Shown here piece by piece: positions 50,161 through 59,625 of a DNA stretch of 64,000 nucleotides. Numbering within the stretch: the stretch's first letter is position 1; each line of letters starts with the position of its first letter. Origin of the DNA: Oceanicoccus sp. KOV_DT_Chl (lineage in GTDB: Bacteria; Pseudomonadota; Gammaproteobacteria; Pseudomonadales; Dasaniaceae); contig NZ_FQLF01000002.1 of NCBI RefSeq assembly GCF_900120175.1, positions 2,356,001-2,420,000 of the forward strand, read 5' to 3'. The notes under the pieces were generated by a model, which worked only from the letters and a program-made list of their open reading frames with translations, searched no databases and was not told the DNA's origin. Position numbers and translations under genes: made by a program.

Positions 50161-50688
50161 ATGAAAAGTCTAAAAGCAACAGCGTTAATATTTTTTGCTT
50201 CTTCCATTGGATTCTCATTAACAAGCCATGCAGTTGATTCTTCAATTGCGTCGTCGGCCGATATGGATTATTGCAAAGTGAGTTACGTCGATAAGACAGA
50301 TGGTCGTGAAGGCGTATATCGTGGTCAGTGTCAAAACAACAAGCCGCACGGTTCAGGTTCGGTTGATTTTAATAATGGTGCGAAATTAACCGGTACTTTT
50401 GAAAAAGGTCGTTTCTCCGGTGATGGCACTTATCGCACAGCTGCTGGTGATGTTTATCAGGGTGATTGGTCTCAAGGTAAGCGTCATGGTCAAGGTACTT
50501 ATACCTGGGCTCAGGGCAGCCACTATGAAGGTGAGTGGATTGATGACAAGCGCGAAGGTCAGGGTGTTTTTACCTGGGCTAATGGCAATCGTTTTGAAGG
50601 AGAGTTTAGAGATAATAAGCGTTACAACGGTAAGTACTACACCAGTACTGGTCGGATTTATAAATGTCGTTTAGGTCAGTGTCGGTAG
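50161..50688 (+). CDS. Exported MORN-repeat protein
   Basis: The 175-residue protein has a signal peptide (ATALIFFASSIGFSLTSHA) followed by about five MORN repeats of roughly 23 residues (YRGQCQNNKPHGSG, LTGTFEKGRFSGDGTY, YQGDWSQGKRHGQGTYTWA, YEGEWIDDKREGQGVFTWA, FEGEFRDNKRYNGKYY). The tail ends YKCRLGQCR with two Cys. MORN repeats form elongated beta hairpins and often bind lipids or proteins. Its role in the periplasm is not known. A strong terminator follows at 50784, so the gene is monocistronic. Confidence 0.9.
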   Translation: MKSLKATALIFFASSIGFSLTSHAVDSSIASSADMDYCKVSYVDKTDGREGVYRGQCQNNKPHGSGSVDFNNGAKLTGTFEKGRFSGDGTYRTAAGDVYQGDWSQGKRHGQGTYTWAQGSHYEGEWIDDKREGQGVFTWANGNRFEGEFRDNKRYNGKYYTSTGRIYKCRLGQCR

Positions 50689-50783
50689 TCGTCACCTCTG
50701 TAAAGAGTCTTTAGGTCAATAGTAGTAAGTTCTACAGTTTGTTATTGATACTTGTGTACAGTGATACTGGTTTGTCTCCCCTG

Positions 50784-50817
50784 TCCCCCTGATGTTTGTT
50801 GTAGGGGGATTTTTTTT
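50784..50817 (+). terminator. Intrinsic terminator after the MORN gene
   Basis: The stem TCCCCCT / AGGGGGA around a 12-base loop is followed by eight T bases, 95 bases past the MORN stop. Confidence 0.88.
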
Positions 50818-50992
50818 GCCTGCAGATACTGATTTCAATACTGGATGTGTGCAGTTTTATTTTTTAACGATCAATTTTTTTAAAGATTCTAAATAATTAA
50901 GCCGCAATGAATGCGGCTTTGTAGTTTTTGATACCTATAAAAATCACCTTGAAGGCATTAAGAAAACATTCTGTTATTTAGTCAGCTGATCG

Positions 50993-53900
50993 TTAGGGAT
51001 TATCCTCTGCAAACTCAATCAGTAATGCTCTTTCTGTTGCATCGATGGTGTAATTTCTAGGTGCCATATCGACAGCATCGCAATCATTTAAAGAGCCATC
51101 GTTGATTAAGCAGGCTGCTTTAGCGCGGCTGGTGGTGAATGTGTGGCAGGCACCATCACATGTCTGCGCGTATTCGCCTATTGGCTGTGAGAAGAATGTC
51201 TGCGCAGCAATATCGGTCAACGTGACATCGGTGTCGGCTGAGCGGCCAGGAGTAGAGTCTTCCGAGGAAAGACTGTTAGCGGTAGCACGCACTGTGATGT
51301 TGCTGTAGGTGGTGTTTGAGTTCAAGCCGCTAATCGTTGCCGATGTTGCATCTACCGCGGTATTACTGCCCTGCGCAGTGCCATTGAAGTACACGCGATA
51401 GGTAGCACTGCCGTCGTTATTTGCGCTCCAGTTTATGGTTAAGGAGTTGGCGCCGGTTTCCGTTTCCGTGAGGGCGCTCACTGAAGGTGCCTCGGGATAG
51501 GTGGCGGCACTGTCGGCTAAAGAATCATAGGATTCCAGATCCGGTGTTGGTGAGGTCAATACAGCCCTGACGATATAGCTATAGTTGATGCCACCGGTCA
51601 GCCCGGAATCTTCAAAGCTGGTGCCTACCACTGGCGTCCCTCCGTTGATTTTACTGCCATTGCGGTAGATGTTGTAACCATCGGCGCCGACAACACTGCC
51701 CCAGCTAATATCGGTTCTGGTTGTTTTGTTAAGTGTGGTATCGCCGGGAGCTTTGCTGCTAGCTACTACAGCGCTGGGGGCAGAAGGTCTGGTCAGCTCT
51801 GAATCGGTATTGGAAATGGCAGACTCAACGCCGTCGTACACCGCTTTGATGGTGTAGTCGTAACTGTTGCCTGGCGTGCGGCCGGTGTCAGCATAGACTA
51901 AGGGATCAGTGCTGAGGACATTGGCGATGGCGCTACCGCTGCCATCACTGCTGCGGTAGATGTTGTAACTATCTACACTGCCTGAAGCGGGCGCGCTCCA
52001 TGCCAAGTCGATTTGGGTATCGCCATTCGCGCCATTCAATGTTGCCGTTAAACTCTGAGGCACATTGGGTGCTGTGCTTAAGCTGGCGGTGGCTACACCG
52101 GAGTCGGCACCCTGGTTGGCAGTGATTTGATAGATGTACGTAGTCGCGGCGCTTAAGCTGTCAGTATCTACAGCAAACTCATTAGTGGTGCTGCTCTCTA
52201 CGGAAACAGTAAAGCTGCTACCGCCATCATTACTCCGTTCTACCAGATAGTCATCTTCGTTCGCGATTGGACTGGTCCAGGTGAAGCGAATTTGGCTATT
52301 GCTGGTGTTAGCCAAGTCGATGGCTATTGACGTGGCCTCAAGTGAATTTGTCGTTGCCGTAGCTAGCGCTACATTTTCTGCGGTTTGGCTCTGTTCGTCG
52401 CCATTGAAAATGGCGGCGATTTTATATTCATACTTGGTGCTATTTGCCACCGCGGGATAACCCCGTGATGCAGCATTGCTGGCATTGTCACTATAGCTTG
52501 TCGCCAAGGCAGTGACCGTAGGTTGTGCGCCTAAGAGGGTGTACGCACCGTCGTTAGTGCTGCGGTAGATATTGTAGCCCTCGTCGGTGAAAGCTGCAGG
52601 TACATCCCACGATAAAACAACATGGGTGGCGTCCTCGGTGCCGTCGAGTGCGGCGGCTAGATTGGTCGCTTCATCGGCTCCTGCGGGTAAGGTGGTTTGG
52701 TCCAGTCCTGGGTCATCGGACGGCAGCGATTCTTGTTCCAGCAAGCCGCCGCTGTTTACCAGTGCAGTGACATGGTAAGTGTATGTCATATTCGGTGTCA
52801 GGCCCGAGTCAGTAAATTGGCTTGAAGCCACTTCAGTTATTTTGGCACCGTTGCGGTACACGCCATACACATCGACATTACCGCCGGGGTTATCCCAATC
52901 CAGGTCAATATCGCTGCGCCCGTCCGTGCCAGCCGACAAGTTCAGATTAATCGGCGCTAGCGGCGTAGTGCTTTCGTTAGCGGTATTTGAAAGCGGCGAT
53001 TCTTGTATACCATCAAAGGCTGTGACTCTGTAGCTATAGCTGGTGCCTGGCGTAAGGTCAGCAGTGTCTTTACCGTCCGCTAGCGTGGTGCTGTCATCGG
53101 TAATCGTTTGAATAAGAGCGGTGTCGCGATACACACGGTATTCATCAATGGTTGCCGCGCCAGCTGCAGGTGCTGTCCAGCTGATATTGATATCAGTGGT
53201 ATTGTCGTCTGTGCCGCTGTTATCTGCGGTGACTGCTGTCGGTGTTAATGACGCAGTAGCAGCTGAGGCGTTAGTGGGGTTAGAGTTAACACCACCAACT
53301 ACAGTAGTCACACTATAGTTATAAGTTGTTCCAGCGGTTAAACCGGCACCATTGTTATCATCACTGAAATTAGTGCCGGTGATCAGGCTGCTGTTAAGCG
53401 GTGCGCCTGTGGCACTGGCATTGCGATAGACATTGTAGCCGTCAATAGTAATCGCGGTAACGGCTACCCAACTGAGGTCAATTTCAGTGGTGTTATTTAC
53501 CGCATCAACTGTTGCCGTGGCGCTTTGTGTAGCGGTGGTGCCAGCAGGGGTTGAGTCTATAGTGATGGTGGCAAAACCGGCCCGAGGAGAGGTGTTACAG
53601 GCGCTGGATGTTGTTGATAGACTGCCATCAATATCGCTGAGCTGGTATTCAATAACATCGACACCGCGGTTAAATGGATTGTCGAGTTGATAAGCAAACG
53701 TTTGGCCGTCGTTATTGATAGTAGCCGTGCCAAAGCTGCCGCTGTCGATACTGCTGATGCGAATGCCACCATCACCTCGTGCGGTAATATTGGCGGTGGT
53801 CGCAATAGTATTGAGTACTGTCGAGCTGGCTAATGCTGCAGTATTGACGTTAAAGCATTCTGCTACCGGTGTACGATTCTGGATGACAATATCCTTGCTG

Positions 53901-56332
53901 ATCGAAGCTTGTTGGCCAAGTGTGTTGAGTGCGGTGAGAGTAACGCTGTAGGTGCCGCCAGGAATATCGGCACTGAATAAATTATTCAGGCCGGTGCTGT
54001 TACTCAGGCTGGCAGTCGAACCGTTGGGGGTGGTGAGTGACCAGCTGAAGCTGTTACTAAAAATGCTATTAGTTGCGTCGAGTATTATGGTGTCATCAAT
54101 GCTTGGCTCAGCAGGACTGAAACTGAAATCTGGCACGGGTAAGCCTGGTGTCTGCTGAACGGTTTCACCAATACTGACTAAGTGAGCGCGTAACAGGTCA
54201 GCAGAAGACGTGCCGCTACCGTTGAAATCGACCCAAAAACGGTCCATCGATAAACGCGCCGCAGGCATGATGCCCTGACTATAAACGTAATCAATAATAC
54301 GGTCTTTTTTATCTAAAAACTTTTCATAGCTATCAAAATTATTGGGCTTGTTAGCCAGCTGCGTGTGGCAGATACGGCAGGTTCTTGAAACAACATTGCG
54401 ATACAAATCTTCCTGACCAACCCAGCCTGCAGGTACATAGTCACCGTCAAATGCCTGATTGGGAAGTTCATCAATGGGTAGTTCAACATCGGGGTCACCA
54501 TACCAACCGTGGATCAGTTCAATGGATGCTTCGTAGCGTTCCGGATTATCTATATAGGTAGCCAAGGCGCCAAGATTAAGTTTTCTCAACTCGGCTTCCT
54601 GACTTTCTTTACTGAATTGATCTATTTTTGCTGCGGAGAATAAGCTTGCGTTTAAACTCGGCTCAATAATTTTAGGGTCTAGTGCATGGCTGTATAGAAA
54701 AGAATCCAAATCCCAAGGCAGAAATGTCGCATTTAGGTCGGCATCTGCAACTTCACTATAGTCCCGATTCCCTGGGTTGCTTTGATGACAGATGGTACAG
54801 ACGCCAGGCACAAATTTTTCGCCACTACCGTCAAAGTTGAGGCTACCTACACGAATAAAGTCGCCGCTTCTTTCATCAAAGACATAAACAAAAAACTTAA
54901 CAATTTTTGCATTGGCGCCATCAGGGTCAGGGTTTTCACTGTATTCCATAGCAACCGCGGCAAATTCTCCGTTTTGTTCCATGCCGGCTTCAATGGTTGG
55001 GTAGTTAACAACATAAGAATAAACATTGCCGTTTGGGGCTTTGCGTAAATACATGTCGCGACCAAAGCCTAAGTCATAATTGTTAACATAGAGTGCCTTG
55101 GAAATTTCATCGCTGCGGATAATGGCACCACTGGCATCAATAAATCCGGCATTTTTTTGCCAGTTACTGAGGGTGGTTAATTGGCCGTCTGGATCGATAA
55201 GGTTGTAATAAGCATTGGCCGAAATAGTACTTTCCAAACCCAGTTGCTTGAGAATATTAGTGGTTAGTAAACTTGCAGTTGGAGTGACCTGCCAGCTTTG
55301 AAGCAGTGCGCCGTTTGCAGCGGCAAAACTATTGACCGGGCTTTGTAATTTGTTAATTGATATTAATTGTTTTTCCTGTGCGGCTAGCTGCTTTTTGTTG
55401 CTGGAATCACTGTTACCAATGGCTGGGGAGTTGGTTTGCGTTTCGACAGTATCTGAGTCAATAAGATCGCCACCGCGCGTTAATGCATACATCTCGAAGT
55501 CAACGCTGCTGCTATTAATAGTTAGTTGTATTTCTAAATACGCCGTTGGAATATTGTAGGTTTCCAGGCGGCGATCGCGCTCGCTGGTCTCAAAGTTTTG
55601 ATTAATATCGTCAGCATTTAATCGTAATAGCTCTATGGTTAAAAGTGGGTTGCGGGGCTCCGATAGCGGTGCATAGTTCACTGCAGGGCTGAAATTTTTT
55701 GGAAAGCTACCATCAATAGTACGGGTGTCGATGCGTAGTTGTTCTGCTTCGCCGAGTCGATTTACCCAGTGAACGATAGTGGCAACTTCAATGCTGAATA
55801 ATTGTTCGGCGTTACCGGTTGATTCGCCCCCGCGCAGTGCGGCCAGTAGTGTCAATTCACTGGGTGGGGTGTTAGGGTCCGAAAGAAAACGATCTTGATC
55901 AGAGACTGGAATGACAGTAATGGATAAGGAATCGGTATCGGATTTGCCATTGGCGTCGGTGACAGTTAATTCGAAGGTGAAGGTTTCTTCACTGGCGACA
56001 TCAGGTGTATTAAAGGCTACTGAGTTGGCAGTACGTTCAATAAGCGTCGTCGTTTGGCCGTCCGTTTGCTTCCATTCAAATTTTAAAATAGGGGCGACGT
56101 CGCTATCGCTGTCTTTTCCGGTAAGTGTAGCCTGGCTATTAGCTCTGGCTACAAACATTTTCTCTGTGGTAGAAACACTAGCCCCTAGCCCGAGCACACC
56201 AGCGATAGCTTCAGGCGGCGTGTCGTCATCCTGATAACCTGCATCGCTGCCGCCTCCGCCGCCACACGCGCTGAGTAGGCTGAGGCTGGCTGCGAAAATA
56301 AGGCTACTAAATGTAAGGCGTGAAAAAGCCAT
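50993..56332 (-). CDS. Giant lipoprotein with c-type heme motifs and FN3 repeats
   Basis: The 1779-residue protein has a lipoprotein signal (FAASLSLLSACGGGGG, Cys 23). A PKD/cadherin-like domain lies at about residues 60-140 (FTFELTVTDANGKSDTDSLS). A central part has two c-type heme motifs, CTICHQ near residue 512 and CRICHT near 652, with a possible Met ligand region (QGIMPAARLSMDRFW). A PKD-like domain at about 745-820 precedes about eight FN3 repeats (900-1690; YNVYRN, YRVYRD, YNIYRS). The C-terminal domain has CDGACH, a CxxxCH variant, and DMAPRNYTIDATERALL. It is the last gene of a four-gene minus-strand unit, 14 bases after the barrel gene. Surface electron transfer or heme-dependent binding is inference. 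Confidence 0.85.
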   Translation of the reverse strand: MAFSRLTFSSLIFAASLSLLSACGGGGGSDAGYQDDDTPPEAIAGVLGLGASVSTTEKMFVARANSQATLTGKDSDSDVAPILKFEWKQTDGQTTTLIERTANSVAFNTPDVASEETFTFELTVTDANGKSDTDSLSITVIPVSDQDRFLSDPNTPPSELTLLAALRGGESTGNAEQLFSIEVATIVHWVNRLGEAEQLRIDTRTIDGSFPKNFSPAVNYAPLSEPRNPLLTIELLRLNADDINQNFETSERDRRLETYNIPTAYLEIQLTINSSSVDFEMYALTRGGDLIDSDTVETQTNSPAIGNSDSSNKKQLAAQEKQLISINKLQSPVNSFAAANGALLQSWQVTPTASLLTTNILKQLGLESTISANAYYNLIDPDGQLTTLSNWQKNAGFIDASGAIIRSDEISKALYVNNYDLGFGRDMYLRKAPNGNVYSYVVNYPTIEAGMEQNGEFAAVAMEYSENPDPDGANAKIVKFFVYVFDERSGDFIRVGSLNFDGSGEKFVPGVCTICHQSNPGNRDYSEVADADLNATFLPWDLDSFLYSHALDPKIIEPSLNASLFSAAKIDQFSKESQEAELRKLNLGALATYIDNPERYEASIELIHGWYGDPDVELPIDELPNQAFDGDYVPAGWVGQEDLYRNVVSRTCRICHTQLANKPNNFDSYEKFLDKKDRIIDYVYSQGIMPAARLSMDRFWVDFNGSGTSSADLLRAHLVSIGETVQQTPGLPVPDFSFSPAEPSIDDTIILDATNSIFSNSFSWSLTTPNGSTASLSNSTGLNNLFSADIPGGTYSVTLTALNTLGQQASISKDIVIQNRTPVAECFNVNTAALASSTVLNTIATTANITARGDGGIRISSIDSGSFGTATINNDGQTFAYQLDNPFNRGVDVIEYQLSDIDGSLSTTSSACNTSPRAGFATITIDSTPAGTTATQSATATVDAVNNTTEIDLSWVAVTAITIDGYNVYRNASATGAPLNSSLITGTNFSDDNNGAGLTAGTTYNYSVTTVVGGVNSNPTNASAATASLTPTAVTADNSGTDDNTTDINISWTAPAAGAATIDEYRVYRDTALIQTITDDSTTLADGKDTADLTPGTSYSYRVTAFDGIQESPLSNTANESTTPLAPINLNLSAGTDGRSDIDLDWDNPGGNVDVYGVYRNGAKITEVASSQFTDSGLTPNMTYTYHVTALVNSGGLLEQESLPSDDPGLDQTTLPAGADEATNLAAALDGTEDATHVVLSWDVPAAFTDEGYNIYRSTNDGAYTLLGAQPTVTALATSYSDNASNAASRGYPAVANSTKYEYKIAAIFNGDEQSQTAENVALATATTNSLEATSIAIDLANTSNSQIRFTWTSPIANEDDYLVERSNDGGSSFTVSVESSTTNEFAVDTDSLSAATTYIYQITANQGADSGVATASLSTAPNVPQSLTATLNGANGDTQIDLAWSAPASGSVDSYNIYRSSDGSGSAIANVLSTDPLVYADTGRTPGNSYDYTIKAVYDGVESAISNTDSELTRPSAPSAVVASSKAPGDTTLNKTTRTDISWGSVVGADGYNIYRNGSKINGGTPVVGTSFEDSGLTGGINYSYIVRAVLTSPTPDLESYDSLADSAATYPEAPSVSALTETETGANSLTINWSANNDGSATYRVYFNGTAQGSNTAVDATSATISGLNSNTTYSNITVRATANSLSSEDSTPGRSADTDVTLTDIAAQTFFSQPIGEYAQTCDGACHTFTTSRAKAACLINDGSLNDCDAVDMAPRNYTIDATERALLIEFAEDNP

Positions 56333-56346
56333 GGTGTTCTCCGGTT

Positions 56347-57816
56347 TTAAAATTCGTAGCGTAAACCGCCAGCAATAATCTTTTGACGATAGTCGCCAAT
56401 ATCTTTGATTTCGCGATAGTTGAGGTAGATTTGAATGCCGCCACTAGCTGCAGAGCCAAAAGTATCCTGACTTGCGCCACGGATTACAGAAGACATTCCT
56501 ATCGTGTAAATTTTATAATCAGTATCAGTGCCGTCGGTAGGTAAAGAAAATTGAGAGTCTTTACTTAAGACCGCCGAGGCATCGCCGTAGGTGGCGGTAA
56601 TAATTTCTGGATCAGCATGATGCTGGGTATAGAAGCCAATATCGGCATAGGGGATAAATACACCAAAGCGGCTACTGATGACGTACTGTAATTTTAAGTT
56701 GGCAACTGTTTCGAGTGATTCAATTTTTTGCTCGCTGACATTAAAATTAAAACCGTCGTTTTTAATATCTTCTTCGCTATATTCTTCGATAGTAATATTT
56801 TGATAGTTAACAGTGATTGATGGGTCAAAAGTGAGGCTTTGCGTAAGAAAAAAACTGTAGCCAGCGGTAAGGCTGGATGAAATAATATCGGCACTATTGG
56901 AGCTGGTGGCGACAGTGTCGGTGCTTTCAGTGTTAGGGTTTAGTGATGGATAACGGATGCTGCGGTCGGTATCGAAATCAGCTCGCTGTAATCCCAGCGA
57001 GGCACTGTAGTACCACTGATCAGATTGATAAAGTGCAAAAGGCATAAACGAATAAGCCCGCATATCGACGGTGCCGTCTACAATACTTTGTGAAGAGTCA
57101 AAATCAATTTCCTGCTGTTGATAAGCGATCAGTGCGCCTACAACCCAGTTATTATCAATTCGAAAATCGATGCCAGCATTTATCTCATTGCCATCAAAAT
57201 CAAAAGCATCTTCCAGTTCGCTAGCTTCTTGATTGCCGTAGGTATAGCTACCGTTTAAAAAGCCGCCCCAACGTGACCATGCATCGATAGTGTTATCGTC
57301 GCCAGCGTTGCTGCCGCTAGTGGTGTTGCCCTCGAGGTGTTCGATACCTGACAGGTTAAAACCGCTGGCGCCACTACGCAATGCGCTAATACGCGAGCTT
57401 AATCCGGATAATTGCCCGTTAACAAAACCGTTAGACATGGATTCTTGTGACGAAAATTCTTCGCCGGCAGTCCAGCGCAGTGCGAATCCCAAGCCAAAAA
57501 GAGGAACATCCAAAGAGTATTGGGTAGGGCCACCGTTATTGGATAGCTCGTTAGCGGTATGCACTAATTCACGTACATTATTCCAGACAATAAAAGTTGT
57601 GCCGCTACAATTAGCGGTCGCAATGCGATCCGAATCCTGACAGCCCTGGGCTTTTAGTTCTTCATAGGCTTGCTGGTTGGAGATAGCGGCGCGCTCTTCC
57701 AGTTCGCTGGCGTAGCTGCCTTGAAAATCTAATAAGCTGGCATGACTGATACTAGAGACCAGTAGTGTACTGCTGATAGTAAGCAGCTTAATGGCATCGT
57801 TAGAAAGCGCTCTCAC
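56347..57816 (-). CDS. Outer-membrane barrel protein, autotransporter-domain-like
   Basis: The 489-residue protein has a signal segment (LLTISSTLLVSSISHAS) and an N-terminal region of about 180 residues with two Cys (QGCQDSDRIATANC). Then comes a barrel of alternating strands (GGFLNGSYTYGNQEASEL, NWVVGALIAYQQQEIDF, YSFMPFALYQSDQWYYSASL) ending in GGLRYEF, a typical barrel terminus with C-terminal Phe. The layout resembles an autotransporter beta-domain with a short passenger. GTG start with GAGGGG before it. It lies 14 bases upstream of the heme/FN3 lipoprotein gene and may anchor or export it, which is unproven. Confidence 0.82.
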   Translation of the reverse strand: MRALSNDAIKLLTISSTLLVSSISHASLLDFQGSYASELEERAAISNQQAYEELKAQGCQDSDRIATANCSGTTFIVWNNVRELVHTANELSNNGGPTQYSLDVPLFGLGFALRWTAGEEFSSQESMSNGFVNGQLSGLSSRISALRSGASGFNLSGIEHLEGNTTSGSNAGDDNTIDAWSRWGGFLNGSYTYGNQEASELEDAFDFDGNEINAGIDFRIDNNWVVGALIAYQQQEIDFDSSQSIVDGTVDMRAYSFMPFALYQSDQWYYSASLGLQRADFDTDRSIRYPSLNPNTESTDTVATSSNSADIISSSLTAGYSFFLTQSLTFDPSITVNYQNITIEEYSEEDIKNDGFNFNVSEQKIESLETVANLKLQYVISSRFGVFIPYADIGFYTQHHADPEIITATYGDASAVLSKDSQFSLPTDGTDTDYKIYTIGMSSVIRGASQDTFGSAASGGIQIYLNYREIKDIGDYRQKIIAGGLRYEF

Positions 57817-57859
57817 AGATTTCCCCTCGGCAGAGTTAATTGGTGATGATCAATTTTTA

Positions 57860-59485
57860 TCATGATTTAGATTTGGGTATAAAGAAAAAGTCGCCTACTT
57901 CATGCCCTGCGCCTTTAATCGTTTTGTACACTGGGTTTTGATCAAAATCGACTTCCTTGGCGGAGGTGACAACTTTTTGTCGAACCTGCATATACAATTG
58001 TGGGCCCGACAAAATAGCTTGGTTACCTTTTAAAACGTCGATAAAGGCTTGGGTGAAAACCGAGTGATTACCACCCACGCCATCAAGTACCGGTTTGTCA
58101 CCGCCTGAAGCTAATAATAAACGCGAACGTTTACCGGCTTTGTATTTGATGTATTCATCGGTCATGGTGCCATCTTTCCCCATCATCAAAAAGCCTGGTG
58201 CGCTGGATAGCAGCCCTGCATAACAGGAGTCGGCAACAACTAGTACCCGTTTGGCGTTGAAACGGGTTAGGTGGCGGGTGACAAATTCATTGGAAACCCA
58301 AAAGGTATCGCGGGGCGGGGCATCGGCGTTAGAGGGTAGCCAGTAGCCGGATTCCAGTTCGCCTGTTTGTAAGCGCGCGCCATGACCAGCATAGAAAATC
58401 AGTAAGTTATCGTTTTCGGTTAATTTTTCATTAATGTTATTGATCGCTTCCATAATGCTGACGTCGTCAGCATTAATGACTTTTTGTACTTGGAAACCGT
58501 AATCATTTGTGAGAATTTCGGCAATGGTGTTAATGTCGTTGACGGGGGTGTCCAGATTATTAATGGCAGAATATTTTTCGATGCCAATAACCAAAGCATA
58601 ATATTTTCCAAAATTGATATCGCCCACGGATACATCTTTGCCCGTGTTAGTGAATGTTAGCGTTTGCGCGACAACAGTAGGAGTCCGTAACTTTAATCCT
58701 TCATTGTTTTTCTCGAGAGTGGCTTTTTTACTTTTAATCGCCTTGTTTTCTTGCTCGAGTTCGTTCACTAGAGCTTGCAGTTCGCCGACTTGTTCTTTGA
58801 GGTCATTATCTTTTTGCTTGCTCAGGGTTTTGCTCAGTGCCGCGATTTGTTGTTTCATGACCGATATTTGCAAATCTTTCTTGCGAATATCTTTGTTAAT
58901 TGTGGTGAGTAATTCTTTTTGTTGTTCGTCTACTGCAGATTGAAATACCAAGCTGTCTTCTGGCAGTCCCCAGGCTTTTCGATACCAGCTTAAAGCCATT
59001 ACCGAATCTTTTTCTACACCCAGGCCCTGCTCATACAAAGTACCAATGTTAAATTGCGCACGTTTATTATTTTGTGCAGCCGCTTTCTGGTACCAGATTA
59101 GGGCGGCTTCGTAGTTTGGCGTGCCGCCAACTCCTTTTTCAAAAATCTCACCAACATTGACTTGTGCGTCAGCATCGCCCTGCTCGGCAGTAGGCATCCA
59201 TACATTGAGCGAGGTTTTAAAGTCGGCGCGATCATATGCGACATACTCGCCACCACGAATTTGGCATTCGGCAGCGGTCAGGGTGGCGGGGCGACGGGGT
59301 GTCATATAACTGCGATTACCGAGCATGCGCATTTGACCCGGTAGTAAACAGTCGACCACTTGCAGCTCTGCGATGCGGGTTTCCCGGGCAGTTAGGCTGG
59401 CAGCATTACTCGTCAAGGCACTCAGTAACAGCGTGCTTAACAAAGAGTGTCGAATTACCGTGTAGCTAAGTGTTTTTTTGAACAT
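57860..59485 (-). CDS. Exported caspase-fold (C14) protein with Sel1 repeats
   Basis: The 541-residue protein has a signal peptide (HSLLSTLLLSALTSNAAS), then two Sel1-like repeats at about residues 105-175 (AQVNVGEIFEKGVGG, AALIWYQKAAAQNNKRAQFN). A long coiled coil (about 190-260) follows. The C-terminal C14 domain has the catalytic His in IFYAGHGARL and Cys in VLVVADSCYAGLLS, so both residues are present. The domain starts KYYALVIGIEKYSAINNLDT. The location is probably periplasmic. It lies 43 bases upstream of the barrel gene and 140 bases downstream of the kinase gene, on the same strand. Bacterial C14 proteins act in signalling and cell-death-like responses; the target here is unknown. Confidence 0.9.
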   Translation of the reverse strand: MFKKTLSYTVIRHSLLSTLLLSALTSNAASLTARETRIAELQVVDCLLPGQMRMLGNRSYMTPRRPATLTAAECQIRGGEYVAYDRADFKTSLNVWMPTAEQGDADAQVNVGEIFEKGVGGTPNYEAALIWYQKAAAQNNKRAQFNIGTLYEQGLGVEKDSVMALSWYRKAWGLPEDSLVFQSAVDEQQKELLTTINKDIRKKDLQISVMKQQIAALSKTLSKQKDNDLKEQVGELQALVNELEQENKAIKSKKATLEKNNEGLKLRTPTVVAQTLTFTNTGKDVSVGDINFGKYYALVIGIEKYSAINNLDTPVNDINTIAEILTNDYGFQVQKVINADDVSIMEAINNINEKLTENDNLLIFYAGHGARLQTGELESGYWLPSNADAPPRDTFWVSNEFVTRHLTRFNAKRVLVVADSCYAGLLSSAPGFLMMGKDGTMTDEYIKYKAGKRSRLLLASGGDKPVLDGVGGNHSVFTQAFIDVLKGNQAILSGPQLYMQVRQKVVTSAKEVDFDQNPVYKTIKGAGHEVGDFFFIPKSKS

Positions 59486-59625
59486 GGTCGCTCCATATTG
59501 TTAAAGGCGATTTCAACTTGATTGCTGTTGATTTGTTAGGTAGTGGACGCGTGCTTAGTTAATATTAACGCTTAGCTAAAGTGTCTAACTATACCGCTCT
59601 TTAACGATAATAGCGTATCAGCGTG

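Noticed and set aside
50896-50920. Hairpin AAGCCGCA/TGCGGCTT downstream of the heme/FN3 lipoprotein gene
   Set aside because: The stem is good but no clear T run follows on either strand, so I do not list it as a terminator.
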